The position numbers and the translations under genes are program-made. Under the pieces are notes generated by a model. The model was not told the DNA's origin. It did no database searches and worked only from the letters and a program-made list of their open reading frames with translations. Positions 7,782 to 17,304 of a DNA stretch of 33,269 nt are shown here, piece by piece. The DNA is from an uncultured Saprospiraceae bacterium (GTDB lineage Bacteria > Bacteroidota > Bacteroidia > Chitinophagales > Saprospiraceae): NCBI GenBank assembly GCA_938016265.1, contig CALLWB010000126.1, positions 1 to 33,269 on the forward strand. Direction: 5' to 3'. Numbering within the stretch: position 1 is the first letter of the stretch; every line of letters begins with the position of its first letter.

Positions 7782-10700
7782 CTATTTAGGAACAGAAGAA
7801 GAAATACCATTGTTGTAATTCCACAATAATTTATCTACCCCATTGACATCACTATCCAGGTTAAAGTCCGTTGGTTCATACACACTGAAATTTCCATTCA
7901 TAGATTCCCAAATTCCTTTGTCGGAACCAGTGATCTCATATCCGGAAGGATTTGTTTGATCTACGTTTCCTGCATATAGCATCCAGCTCCCACTGACCTG
8001 TTTTTGGCCAAACCCGTTCGTTCCAAGATAAGAATTTGCCGCTCTAAAATCATAAATAATGGTGTTGTTCAGAATGTCAACCGGGCCAGCACTCATCGCT
8101 GGCAAATGATTCCGATGTTCCACCACAACATACACCGAGTTAATCGCTTGACTAATAGCAATCGGAGCCGCCGCTTGAATTGTACCATCCTCCAACAATA
8201 CCGCCGAAAATCGAGCAATCTGATCTTCTGCCAAAGGAGACGTCCGCAAAGAAACCAACACCCAGTCTACAGAACCAGCAGGGTAGTCCGTATCCGTCCA
8301 GCCAGCTCCCTCTTGACCAGTGTAAAACCAAGGCGCATCGGTATACGGTTGTCCTTGAGGTAATTTGTTGTATTGTTGCAAATAAGTCGTCATCAAACTC
8401 GTTGCAGGATCAAAGGTTCCTTCGAGGAGCACAGTAGGAATGCAATCCACCATCCGGTTCAAATTGCAATGGTTTGATAAGGTGACGGTATTAAATAAGC
8501 TTGGATTATTCCAGGATTGATCGGTATTGGTATACCAGGCTAGTTTTTTATCGCTGTCTCCACCATCATCATCGTCGATGACATGAATATCCAAACCTAA
8601 ATCCATTGCTGGTGAAGGAGTTATTCCAATAAAAATCCAGGCGATTCGGATTTCAATTTCATAGCCTCCCGAAACAACATTCCTGGTGAAATCGACACCT
8701 GCAGGATTTAAAGATTGATCCGACCAATAATTAACATCGGGGTCATTTACCCGAAACATCAGCTGATGGTCATTTGCATCATAGGTCGTTGTCTTTTCGT
8801 TGCCGCCGTCTATGTACACTTCAAAGGCATCGTCTTTGTAGGCGGCGGTGCCTGAATCGTTGACTAATACATCGTCCTTGATGTCGCCAAAAATATATAA
8901 GTAGTTACCGTCCCAACTCACTTGAAAGTCGCCACTCAAATCTGCCGAAGAACCGACTATTCCATTTAATGGATTGGTCAAGGTAAAGTTGGTTTGATTC
9001 CATTCATTACCTGAGCCATCTAATATTGGAGGAGTGGATGTTTCGCAAACAATGGTACCTGTGATGATTGGTGTGCCAATACAATTGCAGTTGCCATCTT
9101 CCGTATCCATTGTGGTATTTGGGTCGTTGTCGTCGCAAGGAGTTCCTTGAGGCTGGCAGGAGGTATTACAATTTGCGTCAAGCGAATAGGTCCCAAAAAG
9201 GGTAGGGTTAGACCATGCCTGATCAATGGTAGAGCTCCATGCTATTTTTTTATCCCGGGCTGCCCCATCATCGTCGTCATTAACATGAATGTCAAGGCCT
9301 AGCAGATTGTTATTACTAGGAGTCGCTCCCAGGAATACCCAGGAAAGTTGGATTTCGATGACATAGCCAAGGTTGGTTGGCGTCATTCCAAAACTTACCC
9401 CAACTGGATCATTCCCCGCTCCTGAATGGTAATAAACAGTAGGATCATTATATAAAAAGAGCAATTGATGGTCGTTGGCATCATAACTTGTCGCTTTTTC
9501 ATTTCCAGCATCAATGTATACTTCAAATCCGTCATTTTCCCAGGAGTTTCCGCCATCATTGATCAATGCATCATCCGTCACTATTCCAGCAAGATATAGA
9601 TTGGTGTTATCCCATCGGACCCCAAATTCCGCAGAAAGATCCCCATTGGAACCAATCGTCCCGGAAAGAATGTTGGTAATTGAATAGGTTGGAAAGGTGC
9701 CCCAATCAGTGAGGTCGCCATCTATTGTCGGAGCGGTTATAAACTGACAAATTTTGTAGTAAGGAGAGTTATCGTCGTTATCACAAATCCCATCTTCATC
9801 ACTATCCAGAAAGGTTCCTGCACAATTGCAATTGGCAGTATAGAAGTCGTTTGTTGTACAGCTATCATTATCATTGCAAGTAGTTCCAATCAAGCTGTTA
9901 TCAAAACCAGGGCAAGTATCTAGCCCATCAGGAATCCCATCATTGTCTGTATCACAAGCATTCACAGTATTGGAAGGGATGCATGGATTGTTGTCGTCGG
10001 GATCCTGGTCGTCTGGAGTCCCATCATTGTCCGCATCTGGAGCCGTATTGCATACTCCATCTCTGCCTGCTGCCTGCCATTGTGCATAAGTCTGCTGGAT
10101 ACCGTTGATCCAATGAAAGGTCATGTTGTTTGGATTGTCATACGTATTGCAAAGAAACTGAAGGTTTGAAGCGTTAGAAAGCTGTCCATTTCCAGAGGCG
10201 GCTGCTCCAACTCCGGTTTCTACTGCTCCATTTATGGTGTTGTGCTGGATGGTCACATTTTCTGAAACAAGTGTCAGGTCGCTAATCCCACCGAAAAAAT
10301 CCACTTCATGTTGGTTGGATGGGCGGTAAGTTTGTTGGATGACAATACCACCTCTAGAACCAGTGACCGTATTGTATTCAATCAAAACATCCTTTGATTC
10401 CGCACTAGTGATACCGCCTGCTGACCAATCGGTGGTGATGTTGGACCAGGCATAGGTGTTGTTTACACAGTTGTTGTAAGCGATGTAGGCATTGTCTGAA
10501 ATTTCATAGAGAATACCATGGCTAAAATGGTCGTAAACATAGTTGTTGATGATCTCAAAACCATGGCAAGCAACATCTCCCCATATCCCAACTTTGTTGT
10601 TGTTGTAAACTTCATTATCTCTGATTACTACGGGGTCTGCGGCAGACCCTGCTTGTGTTAGTTTGATTCCGCCTCCATTGACATAGGATCCAGGAGCAGC

Positions 10701-11315
10701 GTTCGCCCCATTGCCATGAATAACATTGTCTTTTATTAATCCGCCAACCATTTCATCCCCACCAATTCCGGTGATCGCATTGTCACGGAAAATAGAATTG
10801 GTAACTGTAAAGTGATCACCCAAGAAGAGTCCAGCTGCTATATTGTTATGCGATTCGATATTGTCAATAACCCAGTTAGTAGCCATTTGGCCAGCATTAC
10901 TGACCCAGATTGCAGGTGTGCCTCTGATAGGAGATTGTTCTTGTGGTCCGCCGCCAGCTCCGCCCATATCGTCAAAGTGGTGGAATGTCATATTTTTGAT
11001 TTCTACGGCGTCAGCCGTACCATGGAAGGCATTCTCATTGCCATAGCCACTCACCTGAACGCCTCCTCTCGACTGGCCAATAAATCTCATGTTGTCTTTG
11101 GGAATAACATTCGCGAAAGCATAATTGCCATTAGGCAAATAGAAGCAAGTTCCTGGGACTGCATTTGCTACGATAGATGCTAGATTGTTTGCTGGTGCCT
11201 GGACGTTGATGGTCGTCCCAGAACATTGTCCCACAGCATTCAGACTATAAAACGTGAGAACTATTACTAGTAAAAATAATTTTTGAATTTCTTGATAGAA
11301 TACTGAATGTTTCAT
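7782..11315 (-). CDS. Secreted beta-helix protein with two CBM9 domains and dockerin-like tail, 1177 aa
   Basis: Domain order: signal peptide (about 1-30); parallel beta-helix (about 35-425; 'PGTCFYLPNGNYAF' entry, then turns such as NYVYDHFSHGILYE and NEVYNNNKVGIW), the only possible catalytic part; Asp-rich thrombospondin type 3-like calcium repeats (about 428-510; DADNDGTPDDQD, DTDNDGIPDGLD, DSDEDGICDNDD); CBM9 number 1 (about 515-715); Cys linker; CBM9 number 2 (about 755-952); and the shared C-terminal module (about 955-1177, last loop DFNLDSDVNGVD). The first calcium loop of the tail is degenerate (GYEITGSD). There is no recognisable glycosidase (beta/alpha)8 domain, so the protein may be a beta-helix lyase or only a binding protein. 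Its last half is strikingly similar to that of the upstream neighbour at 11434. The gap between the two is 118 bases, so co-transcription is possible. Confidence 0.9.
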   Translation of the reverse strand: MKHSVFYQEIQKLFLLVIVLTFYSLNAVGQCSGTTINVQAPANNLASIVANAVPGTCFYLPNGNYAFANVIPKDNMRFIGQSRGGVQVSGYGNENAFHGTADAVEIKNMTFHHFDDMGGAGGGPQEQSPIRGTPAIWVSNAGQMATNWVIDNIESHNNIAAGLFLGDHFTVTNSIFRDNAITGIGGDEMVGGLIKDNVIHGNGANAAPGSYVNGGGIKLTQAGSAADPVVIRDNEVYNNNKVGIWGDVACHGFEIINNYVYDHFSHGILYEISDNAYIAYNNCVNNTYAWSNITTDWSAGGITSAESKDVLIEYNTVTGSRGGIVIQQTYRPSNQHEVDFFGGISDLTLVSENVTIQHNTINGAVETGVGAAASGNGQLSNASNLQFLCNTYDNPNNMTFHWINGIQQTYAQWQAAGRDGVCNTAPDADNDGTPDDQDPDDNNPCIPSNTVNACDTDNDGIPDGLDTCPGFDNSLIGTTCNDNDSCTTNDFYTANCNCAGTFLDSDEDGICDNDDNSPYYKICQFITAPTIDGDLTDWGTFPTYSITNILSGTIGSNGDLSAEFGVRWDNTNLYLAGIVTDDALINDGGNSWENDGFEVYIDAGNEKATSYDANDHQLLFLYNDPTVYYHSGAGNDPVGVSFGMTPTNLGYVIEIQLSWVFLGATPSNNNLLGLDIHVNDDDDGAARDKKIAWSSTIDQAWSNPTLFGTYSLDANCNTSCQPQGTPCDDNDPNTTMDTEDGNCNCIGTPIITGTIVCETSTPPILDGSGNEWNQTNFTLTNPLNGIVGSSADLSGDFQVSWDGNYLYIFGDIKDDVLVNDSGTAAYKDDAFEVYIDGGNEKTTTYDANDHQLMFRVNDPDVNYWSDQSLNPAGVDFTRNVVSGGYEIEIRIAWIFIGITPSPAMDLGLDIHVIDDDDGGDSDKKLAWYTNTDQSWNNPSLFNTVTLSNHCNLNRMVDCIPTVLLEGTFDPATSLMTTYLQQYNKLPQGQPYTDAPWFYTGQEGAGWTDTDYPAGSVDWVLVSLRTSPLAEDQIARFSAVLLEDGTIQAAAPIAISQAINSVYVVVEHRNHLPAMSAGPVDILNNTIIYDFRAANSYLGTNGFGQKQVSGSWMLYAGNVDQTNPSGYEITGSDKGIWESMNGNFSVYEPTDFNLDSDVNGVDKLLWNYNNGISSSVPK

Positions 11316-11433
11316 GATTTATTGATTTTGTAGAGGGACAAATTAATTTTTATGTTATTAAGTAACCTACAACAAGAGACGGTTTAACATGCCTACCCTT
11401 TCCTAGTAACTTAATAGCCCAGTCACTCAATAA

Positions 11434-14400
11434 CTACTTAGGTACACTTGATGAAATTCCATTATTATAATTCCAAAGCACTTTATCGACTCCATTGACA
11501 TCACTATCCAAATTGAAATCAGTTGGTTCATACACACTGAAGTTACCGTTCATGTCTTCCCAGAATGCTTTGTCCGAACCGGTGACTTCATATCCAGACG
11601 GATTGGTTTGGTCTACATTCCCAGCATATAAAAACCAACTGCCATTAATTTCCTTTTGGCCAAAACCGTTGGTACCTGTGTAGGAATTTCCATTCCTAAA
11701 ATCATAGGTGATGGTGTTGTTCAATATGTCGACTGGGCTAGGACTCATCGCTGGCAAATGATTTCGATGCTCGACGACTATATATACAGAATTAATGGCG
11801 GTACTTATTTGGACAGGCGCAGCTGGTTGTATCGTTCCATCTTCCAACAATACTGCAGAGAATCGAGCGATCTGATCCTCCGCCATCGGTGAAGTTCGAA
11901 GAGAAACCAACACCCAATCTACCGTTCCTGCAGGATAATCAGCTGCCGTCCAACCATCGCCTTCCTGTCCTTGATAATTCCACGGAGCTCCGGTATATGG
12001 CTGACCCGTTGGCAAGAGATTCGTTTGCTGTAGTTTGTTATTCATCAAACCAGAATTACCGCTGTAGGGACCTTCCAGCAATAGTGCAGGTGTGCAGTCG
12101 ACAAGCCTTTCCATGGCGCACTGATTGGAGAGGGTAACTGTATTAAACAAACTTGGATTATTCCAAGCTTGATCAGTGGTGCTGTACCAGGAAAGTTTTT
12201 TGTCGCTGCCTGCTCCATCGTCATCGTCGACAACATGTACGTCAAGACCAATTTCCATGGCTGGAGAAGGAGTTACTCCAATAAATGTCCAGGAAACCCT
12301 TACTTCAATCTCGTATCCACCAGGGACAATCGTTCTGGAAAAATCTACTCCAGCAGGGTTGGTTTGCTGGGCAGACCAATAAGCAATATCAGGGTCATTT
12401 ACACGAAACATTAATTGGTGATCATTTGCATCATAAGTGGTGGCTTTTTCATTTCCTCCGTCTATGTAGACTTCAAACGTATCATCATCGTAAGGTGCAC
12501 CAGGAGAATCATTCATAAGTACATCGTCGGTTATACTGCCATAAACATAGAGATAGTTATTGTCCCAGCTTACCTGGAAATCTCCACTTAAGTCGATAGC
12601 GGAATTTGTTACTCCATTGAGGTTGTTTGTCAGTGGGTAGGAGGTTTGACTCCATTCGGTGCCCATACCGTCGAGGGTTGGAGGAGTGGTCACTTCGCAA
12701 ACAACAGTGCCGGTTATGATAGGTGTACCTATGCAATTACAATTACCGTCTTCCTGGTCGCTTTGCGTGTTTGGATCTCCATCGTCGCAAGTGGTTCCTG
12801 CTGTCGGGCATACTGCGCATGTTGCCTGTAGTTGATAAGATCCAAAAAGGGAAGGGTTATTCCATGCCTCATCTACTGTAGCGTAGGTGGCTAGCTTTTG
12901 ATCTCGTGCACCGCCATCATCGTCATCATTTACATGAACATCCAACCCGATTTGGGTGCCATTTGCAGGAGTTACTCCAAGGAATGCCCATGGAATAGCC
13001 ATCTCCTTGGAATATCCTCCGGGTATTGAACCCTGGGAAGCTGTAATTCCTGTTGGATTGGTCGCACCAGCACTTAGGTGATGAATGGTGGCGTCATTGT
13101 ACCGAAACAGTAAGTGATGATCATTCCCATCATAAGCAGTTCCTTTTTCATTTCCTCCATCCAGATAGACCTCTATACCGTCATCTTCCCAGACATCCGT
13201 GTCGGAGTTGTTTACTAGTGAGCTATCTGTAACTGCTGCATAAATATAAAGGTTTGTGTTGTCCCAAGTCAATTGGAATTCGACGCTCAGATCTACAGGC
13301 GTTGGTACAATTGGGTTGCAATTGGTCGCCCCACCACCTAGATAATTGAACATTGCATTTTCTCCTGGAGCATTGAAGGAAGATTGCACGGAAGTGAACC
13401 CTAGGCCAGTAGATCCAACATCCCCATTACCCCATTGAAAACGTTCAACATGTCCATAGAGCATCGCGTCTACATTTGCAGCTACAGCTGCTTGGACATC
13501 TTCTAGGACGGCAGCAGCATTTGTAGCGGCACTTCCACAACTTCCTCCCCATGCGCTAGGATCAATGTCTTCATACCTTAATTCTCCCGCCCACACCTCA
13601 TTGGTAGTGGCGTTGTTTACTTCTGTTAAGTGGATTTCTGTTAAGTAAGCTTCCTGGCAATGGCCGGTTTGGGCAAGCTGGATTTCGTTCCAGGATTCAT
13701 TGATGCAGTGTAGTCTGCCTGTTGGCGTTGCTGCAGTGTGATAGGCGATCTTTGGAGCAGTAGAACCTGCTGCTTTGATGCCATTTACCATGTTGCCCCA
13801 AACGGCACAAGGTTCTGCTGGAACATCAAAGTTATCTCCACCCATTACCCACATTTCTAAGGCTGGATGGTTGCCAAATCTGGTTCCTAGTTGGTACCCC
13901 CAGTTGTAGGCATTACTGGTGTTGACATATATTGGGGTGTATTTGTCAGAGGCATAATAAACGCCCCAAGCTGCTACGACGCCTACCTTCAGCCCTCGTG
14001 CCTGTGCAGCATCTAAATAGTCTTCAAACAAATTGGCGTGCGCCGCATTTAGATTGAGGTTGGTACCGTCATAAGAAGCTCCGAGATTGCCATTGAAGTC
14101 TGTTTCGTTGATTCCACCTTGCCAGTGATTTAGATAGGATAGGACGACTCCGTAATATCCTTTGGATTGTAGGTGGTCAAAGTAGGTGTTTACCTCGTTC
14201 ATTGACGCTACTCGAAGGGGCATTTCCCAGGCAGTATCCCAGACGTCGAGACTAGATCCAGTGCCTGTGCAGACTTCTTTTTGAATAAGTAGGTTATTGG
14301 CGTTTGTTGTGGCCAAGGTGCTCCAGACTGGTGCTTCTGGGTTGCCGTCAATTGTAGGAGTGGTGGCGGTATTACAGATAGGTGCTGCAGGACCACAATT

Positions 14401-16047
14401 CGAAACATTTACGGTTACGATAGCTGTTTTGGTGCATAATACATCAATGATTAAGTAGGTGAAGTTGTAGGAGCCGATAAGTCCTGAGGGATCAAAACTA
14501 GCTCCGGTAAGTCCTCCACTACTGTTGTCATCTGTCCATGCACCTCCTGGAGTTGGGTTACCACCAAGGTTGGTGAATAGATCAATTGTTCCTGCGTTGG
14601 AGCAGATAGCAATGGTGGCATTAGTTCCTGCAGAAATTGGGCATGAAGGTGTGGTGCTGCCAGATTCGATGGCACCGGCATCTACATTATTGCCATTGAT
14701 TCTGTTGTTTCCTCCGAAGTCGGTGTTGGCTATTGGGTAGTTGTTGTTGCCATGATCAATTGCGGGGCTTGTCGTTTGGAGTTGGAAGTCGGAGGACGAT
14801 ACATTTTGGTAGAGGGGATCTTGTTGTAAATTATTCCCACTGGAAATCGCTACTCCGTTGGTATTAATATAGTTGGAGTGGACATTATTGTAGACCTGTA
14901 CATTGTTTGAAATGTAAAAGTGCATGGAGGGAAGACTACCAGACGTTTTTGCGGTGTTGTTGTATATCTTTATATTGTCAGAATCATAGGTTGAAATATC
15001 GCAGGCTCCCCATTGATTTGGGCGGGTGGCATTGTTGTATAGGGTGTTGTTGATAATGTCTACTCTGTCAGTATGGAAAGCGTGGATTCCCTTACCTCCA
15101 TTGTTGAATACCACATTGTTTTCTATGAGTACCTTTCCCTGGTGTTGATAGCCACCACCGGAAGGATTGTTTAGATCCAAAATTATCCCATTTCCGTCTG
15201 TAATCGAGTTGTAGTTGTCGCATTTACATTCGTATAAATTATCATTATCATAGATGAAATTTCCTCTAAAAATTAAGTTGTAGGCGTCGTCTGCCGGAGT
15301 GTCAAAGCTGGAGCAAGGGGTGAGCGGATTGTTTGACTCACAATCGCGGGTATAGATGGAGGACAAACCGCTGCCTCCCCATACTGTATATTTGCCACAG
15401 TTGTAGATGGTATTGTTCTCAATTATAGTTTTTGCCGCTTCATAAAGAGCGATACCGCCTCCTGTAGTTTGACTGATATCACAATTACGGACGATCACAT
15501 TGACTGCTGGGTCTTTTGGGTTAGAACCGTATTGTGCCTGAATGGTAAATCCAGTACCTGAATTTCGAGAGGTATGTGGAATTCCTGTGTTTCGAATGTT
15601 GTAGTATTCATTTTCGAGGTCGGTGTGAGCATAAAATGCTGCTTGGCCAACAATCTTGAATCCATCGAAGATGAGATGATCCGCTCCATCTACGTGGATC
15701 GCTGACCAACCTCCATAGTTTTGAAGAATCACCTGACCTTCATCACCAGGATTTACTTGATAGGTGATCGGGTTGCCAGGGGCGCCTGAATTTTGTGGGT
15801 ATATCCAGATAATGCTGCTACTTAAGCCTAGCCCTTGGTTCATATAGTTGTAAGTGCCTGCCATGATGTTGATGACATCGCCTGGTGCTGATTTATTCAT
15901 AGCGGCGTTGAAGGTTTTGAGGGGAGCGGCGGCGGTGGTGCCGGGATTGTTGTCGTTGCCTGTATTTACGGAGACGTAATAGGTGGTAGCAAAGGAATTC
16001 AGGCATAACAATAACAAGGTAATAGGAAGCAGGAGGAAACCTTTCAT
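11434..16047 (-). CDS. Secreted beta-helix protein with a DUF4038/GH140-like domain inserted in a CBM9 domain, 1537 aa
   Basis: Domain order: signal peptide (1-20); DUF1565-like beta-helix (about 22-465; 'TTYYVSVNTGNDNNPGT' entry); a PKD-like 'GGxWTDDNSSGG' domain (about 470-556); the first strands of a CBM9 (about 557-592; TTPTIDGNPEAPVW); a DUF4038/GH140-like (beta/alpha)8 domain (about 597-912); the rest of that CBM9 (about 913-1090; 'VDLSVEFQLTWDNTNLYIY', 'DDGIEVYLDGGNEK'); Cys linker; a second CBM9 (about 1113-1315); and the shared tail (about 1320-1537). The glycosidase assignment rests on 'DTAWEMPLR' near 603 and 'WVMGGDN' with Asp738 as probable acid/base. Glu822 or Glu826 in 'GELRYED' is a candidate nucleophile. 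GH140 members known to me release apiose from pectin; activity here is not established. The start is supported by the signal peptide. Confidence 0.9.
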   Translation of the reverse strand: MKGFLLLPITLLLLCLNSFATTYYVSVNTGNDNNPGTTAAAPLKTFNAAMNKSAPGDVINIMAGTYNYMNQGLGLSSSIIWIYPQNSGAPGNPITYQVNPGDEGQVILQNYGGWSAIHVDGADHLIFDGFKIVGQAAFYAHTDLENEYYNIRNTGIPHTSRNSGTGFTIQAQYGSNPKDPAVNVIVRNCDISQTTGGGIALYEAAKTIIENNTIYNCGKYTVWGGSGLSSIYTRDCESNNPLTPCSSFDTPADDAYNLIFRGNFIYDNDNLYECKCDNYNSITDGNGIILDLNNPSGGGYQHQGKVLIENNVVFNNGGKGIHAFHTDRVDIINNTLYNNATRPNQWGACDISTYDSDNIKIYNNTAKTSGSLPSMHFYISNNVQVYNNVHSNYINTNGVAISSGNNLQQDPLYQNVSSSDFQLQTTSPAIDHGNNNYPIANTDFGGNNRINGNNVDAGAIESGSTTPSCPISAGTNATIAICSNAGTIDLFTNLGGNPTPGGAWTDDNSSGGLTGASFDPSGLIGSYNFTYLIIDVLCTKTAIVTVNVSNCGPAAPICNTATTPTIDGNPEAPVWSTLATTNANNLLIQKEVCTGTGSSLDVWDTAWEMPLRVASMNEVNTYFDHLQSKGYYGVVLSYLNHWQGGINETDFNGNLGASYDGTNLNLNAAHANLFEDYLDAAQARGLKVGVVAAWGVYYASDKYTPIYVNTSNAYNWGYQLGTRFGNHPALEMWVMGGDNFDVPAEPCAVWGNMVNGIKAAGSTAPKIAYHTAATPTGRLHCINESWNEIQLAQTGHCQEAYLTEIHLTEVNNATTNEVWAGELRYEDIDPSAWGGSCGSAATNAAAVLEDVQAAVAANVDAMLYGHVERFQWGNGDVGSTGLGFTSVQSSFNAPGENAMFNYLGGGATNCNPIVPTPVDLSVEFQLTWDNTNLYIYAAVTDSSLVNNSDTDVWEDDGIEVYLDGGNEKGTAYDGNDHHLLFRYNDATIHHLSAGATNPTGITASQGSIPGGYSKEMAIPWAFLGVTPANGTQIGLDVHVNDDDDGGARDQKLATYATVDEAWNNPSLFGSYQLQATCAVCPTAGTTCDDGDPNTQSDQEDGNCNCIGTPIITGTVVCEVTTPPTLDGMGTEWSQTSYPLTNNLNGVTNSAIDLSGDFQVSWDNNYLYVYGSITDDVLMNDSPGAPYDDDTFEVYIDGGNEKATTYDANDHQLMFRVNDPDIAYWSAQQTNPAGVDFSRTIVPGGYEIEVRVSWTFIGVTPSPAMEIGLDVHVVDDDDGAGSDKKLSWYSTTDQAWNNPSLFNTVTLSNQCAMERLVDCTPALLLEGPYSGNSGLMNNKLQQTNLLPTGQPYTGAPWNYQGQEGDGWTAADYPAGTVDWVLVSLRTSPMAEDQIARFSAVLLEDGTIQPAAPVQISTAINSVYIVVEHRNHLPAMSPSPVDILNNTITYDFRNGNSYTGTNGFGQKEINGSWFLYAGNVDQTNPSGYEVTGSDKAFWEDMNGNFSVYEPTDFNLDSDVNGVDKVLWNYNNGISSSVPK

Positions 16048-16659
16048 TAGTTGAGTTTAATGGATTCTGGAAATTGGGATATTTGGTTTTAAGGCAAATT
16101 GTGATGATCACCCAAATATGGAGTAGATTTATAATTGCCTTAATGACAGATAATTATAACCATTTTTTTGTGTTAAAACTAATTTTGAGATCCTTTTTTG
16201 GAGATTCTTTTTCGAGGATGTCAATTTTTAAAGCATAATTATTTGATGTTTGTTTTATGTATTTTCAAGGATCAATCAGATCAATGAATCCGTTAGTTTT
16301 ACTTATCAAGTTTTTAACATTGATAAATTATTTTCATTAGCAATTTAAGCTACGGATTGCTTGTTGCTTGATTTGTTTTATAGGAGGAGTTGGAGTGAGG
16401 TTAAGTTTTGTTTAGCAAACTGTTAATATCCTTGCCCTGCTTTGAAAGGAATGCCTATAAGGGGATAAGGTACTAATGTTGTAATACTACAAACTACTTT
16501 TCTAGGTCTGTAAATTCAATTTTGAGGATAAATGACCATTGATTATCAGTAGTTAATGTTTTTTTATTCAGAAATAATTTGTAAAATTACATAACAAGCA
16601 AATGTACTACAGCAGCAGTTTGACCTTAAAGGGTTTTTACCTTAATTGAAATTAAAATT
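16048..16659. other. Divergent intergenic region, AT-rich
   Basis: This 612-base stretch separates two divergently transcribed secreted-protein genes and should hold both promoters. I see no gene and no strong inverted repeat. TATCCTTG at about 16429 is one base off the Bacteroidota -7 consensus TAnnTTTG, but it lies far from the start at 16660 and its spacing to an upstream TTG is short, so I do not call it. Confidence 0.4.
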
Positions 16660-17304
16660 ATGTATTACATTGAACGCATTTATCCTGGTATTTATCAATT
16701 TTTATTACTTTTTTTTGTACTCCCAAATCTAATTTTTGCTTCTGAATCTATTGATTTTTTGGAGGTGGAAAAATGTTTGGAAGAAAGGAGTGTAGTTTGC
16801 AATGGAACAACCTATTACGTTTCTCCAAATGGTTCTGACAGTAATCCAGGAACATTGACCCAACCTTTTGCATCAATGTGGAAAGTGGGTCAGGTTGTAC
16901 AAGCAGGTGATGTTGCTATCTTTGAAGACGGCAATTACATTGAGCCAAATCGGGTGGATTTTAAGACAAACTCAGGAACAATGGATTGTCCAATTATTGT
17001 AAAAGCCAGAAACCAACATCAGGCAAAAATTGTCTTTACTACCGCCTCGCAGGGCGCGCAAAGTATTTGGATCATCAGGCCATACATCGTCATAGAGGGG
17101 TTTGACCTTTCAAAGGAAGTAAAAGGGACTACTACTTCCAATCAGATCATTCGAATATATGGACGAGATGCAATGAATGAATATGGTAATCATGTTACTA
17201 TTAGAGGAAATCAGATCCACAATGCTTTTGAAGAAGGAGTTAAGTCTTATGAAACAACAGGTTTAATTGTTGAGGATAATATTATTTTTGACTTTATACA
17301 TTAA
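16660..17304 (+). CDS. N-terminal fragment of the interrupted beta-helix protein, 214 aa
   Basis: This part carries the signal peptide (about 1-28, hydrophobic run FLLLFFVLPNLIFAS) and roughly the first half of beta-helix 1. It starts with 'GTTYYVSPNGSDSNPGTL' at residue 49, the DUF1565-like entry, and continues through 'VVQAGDVAIFEDGNY' to a truncated coil at FDFIH. On its own it would be an unfinished beta-helix without the C-terminal tail, so a stable function is unlikely. The start at 16660 is chosen because the signal peptide follows directly. Confidence 0.7.
   Translation: MYYIERIYPGIYQFLLLFFVLPNLIFASESIDFLEVEKCLEERSVVCNGTTYYVSPNGSDSNPGTLTQPFASMWKVGQVVQAGDVAIFEDGNYIEPNRVDFKTNSGTMDCPIIVKARNQHQAKIVFTTASQGAQSIWIIRPYIVIEGFDLSKEVKGTTTSNQIIRIYGRDAMNEYGNHVTIRGNQIHNAFEEGVKSYETTGLIVEDNIIFDFIH

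Noticed and set aside
7782-11315. Lipoprotein signal at the Cys after AVGQ
   Set aside because: Residues before the Cys (V-G-Q) do not fit a lipobox; an ordinary signal peptidase I site is more likely.
11356-11416. TATTAAGT/ACTTAATA inverted repeat between two large genes as a terminator
   Set aside because: The arms are A+T only, the loop is 45 bases, and there is no T-tail, so it is no better than chance.
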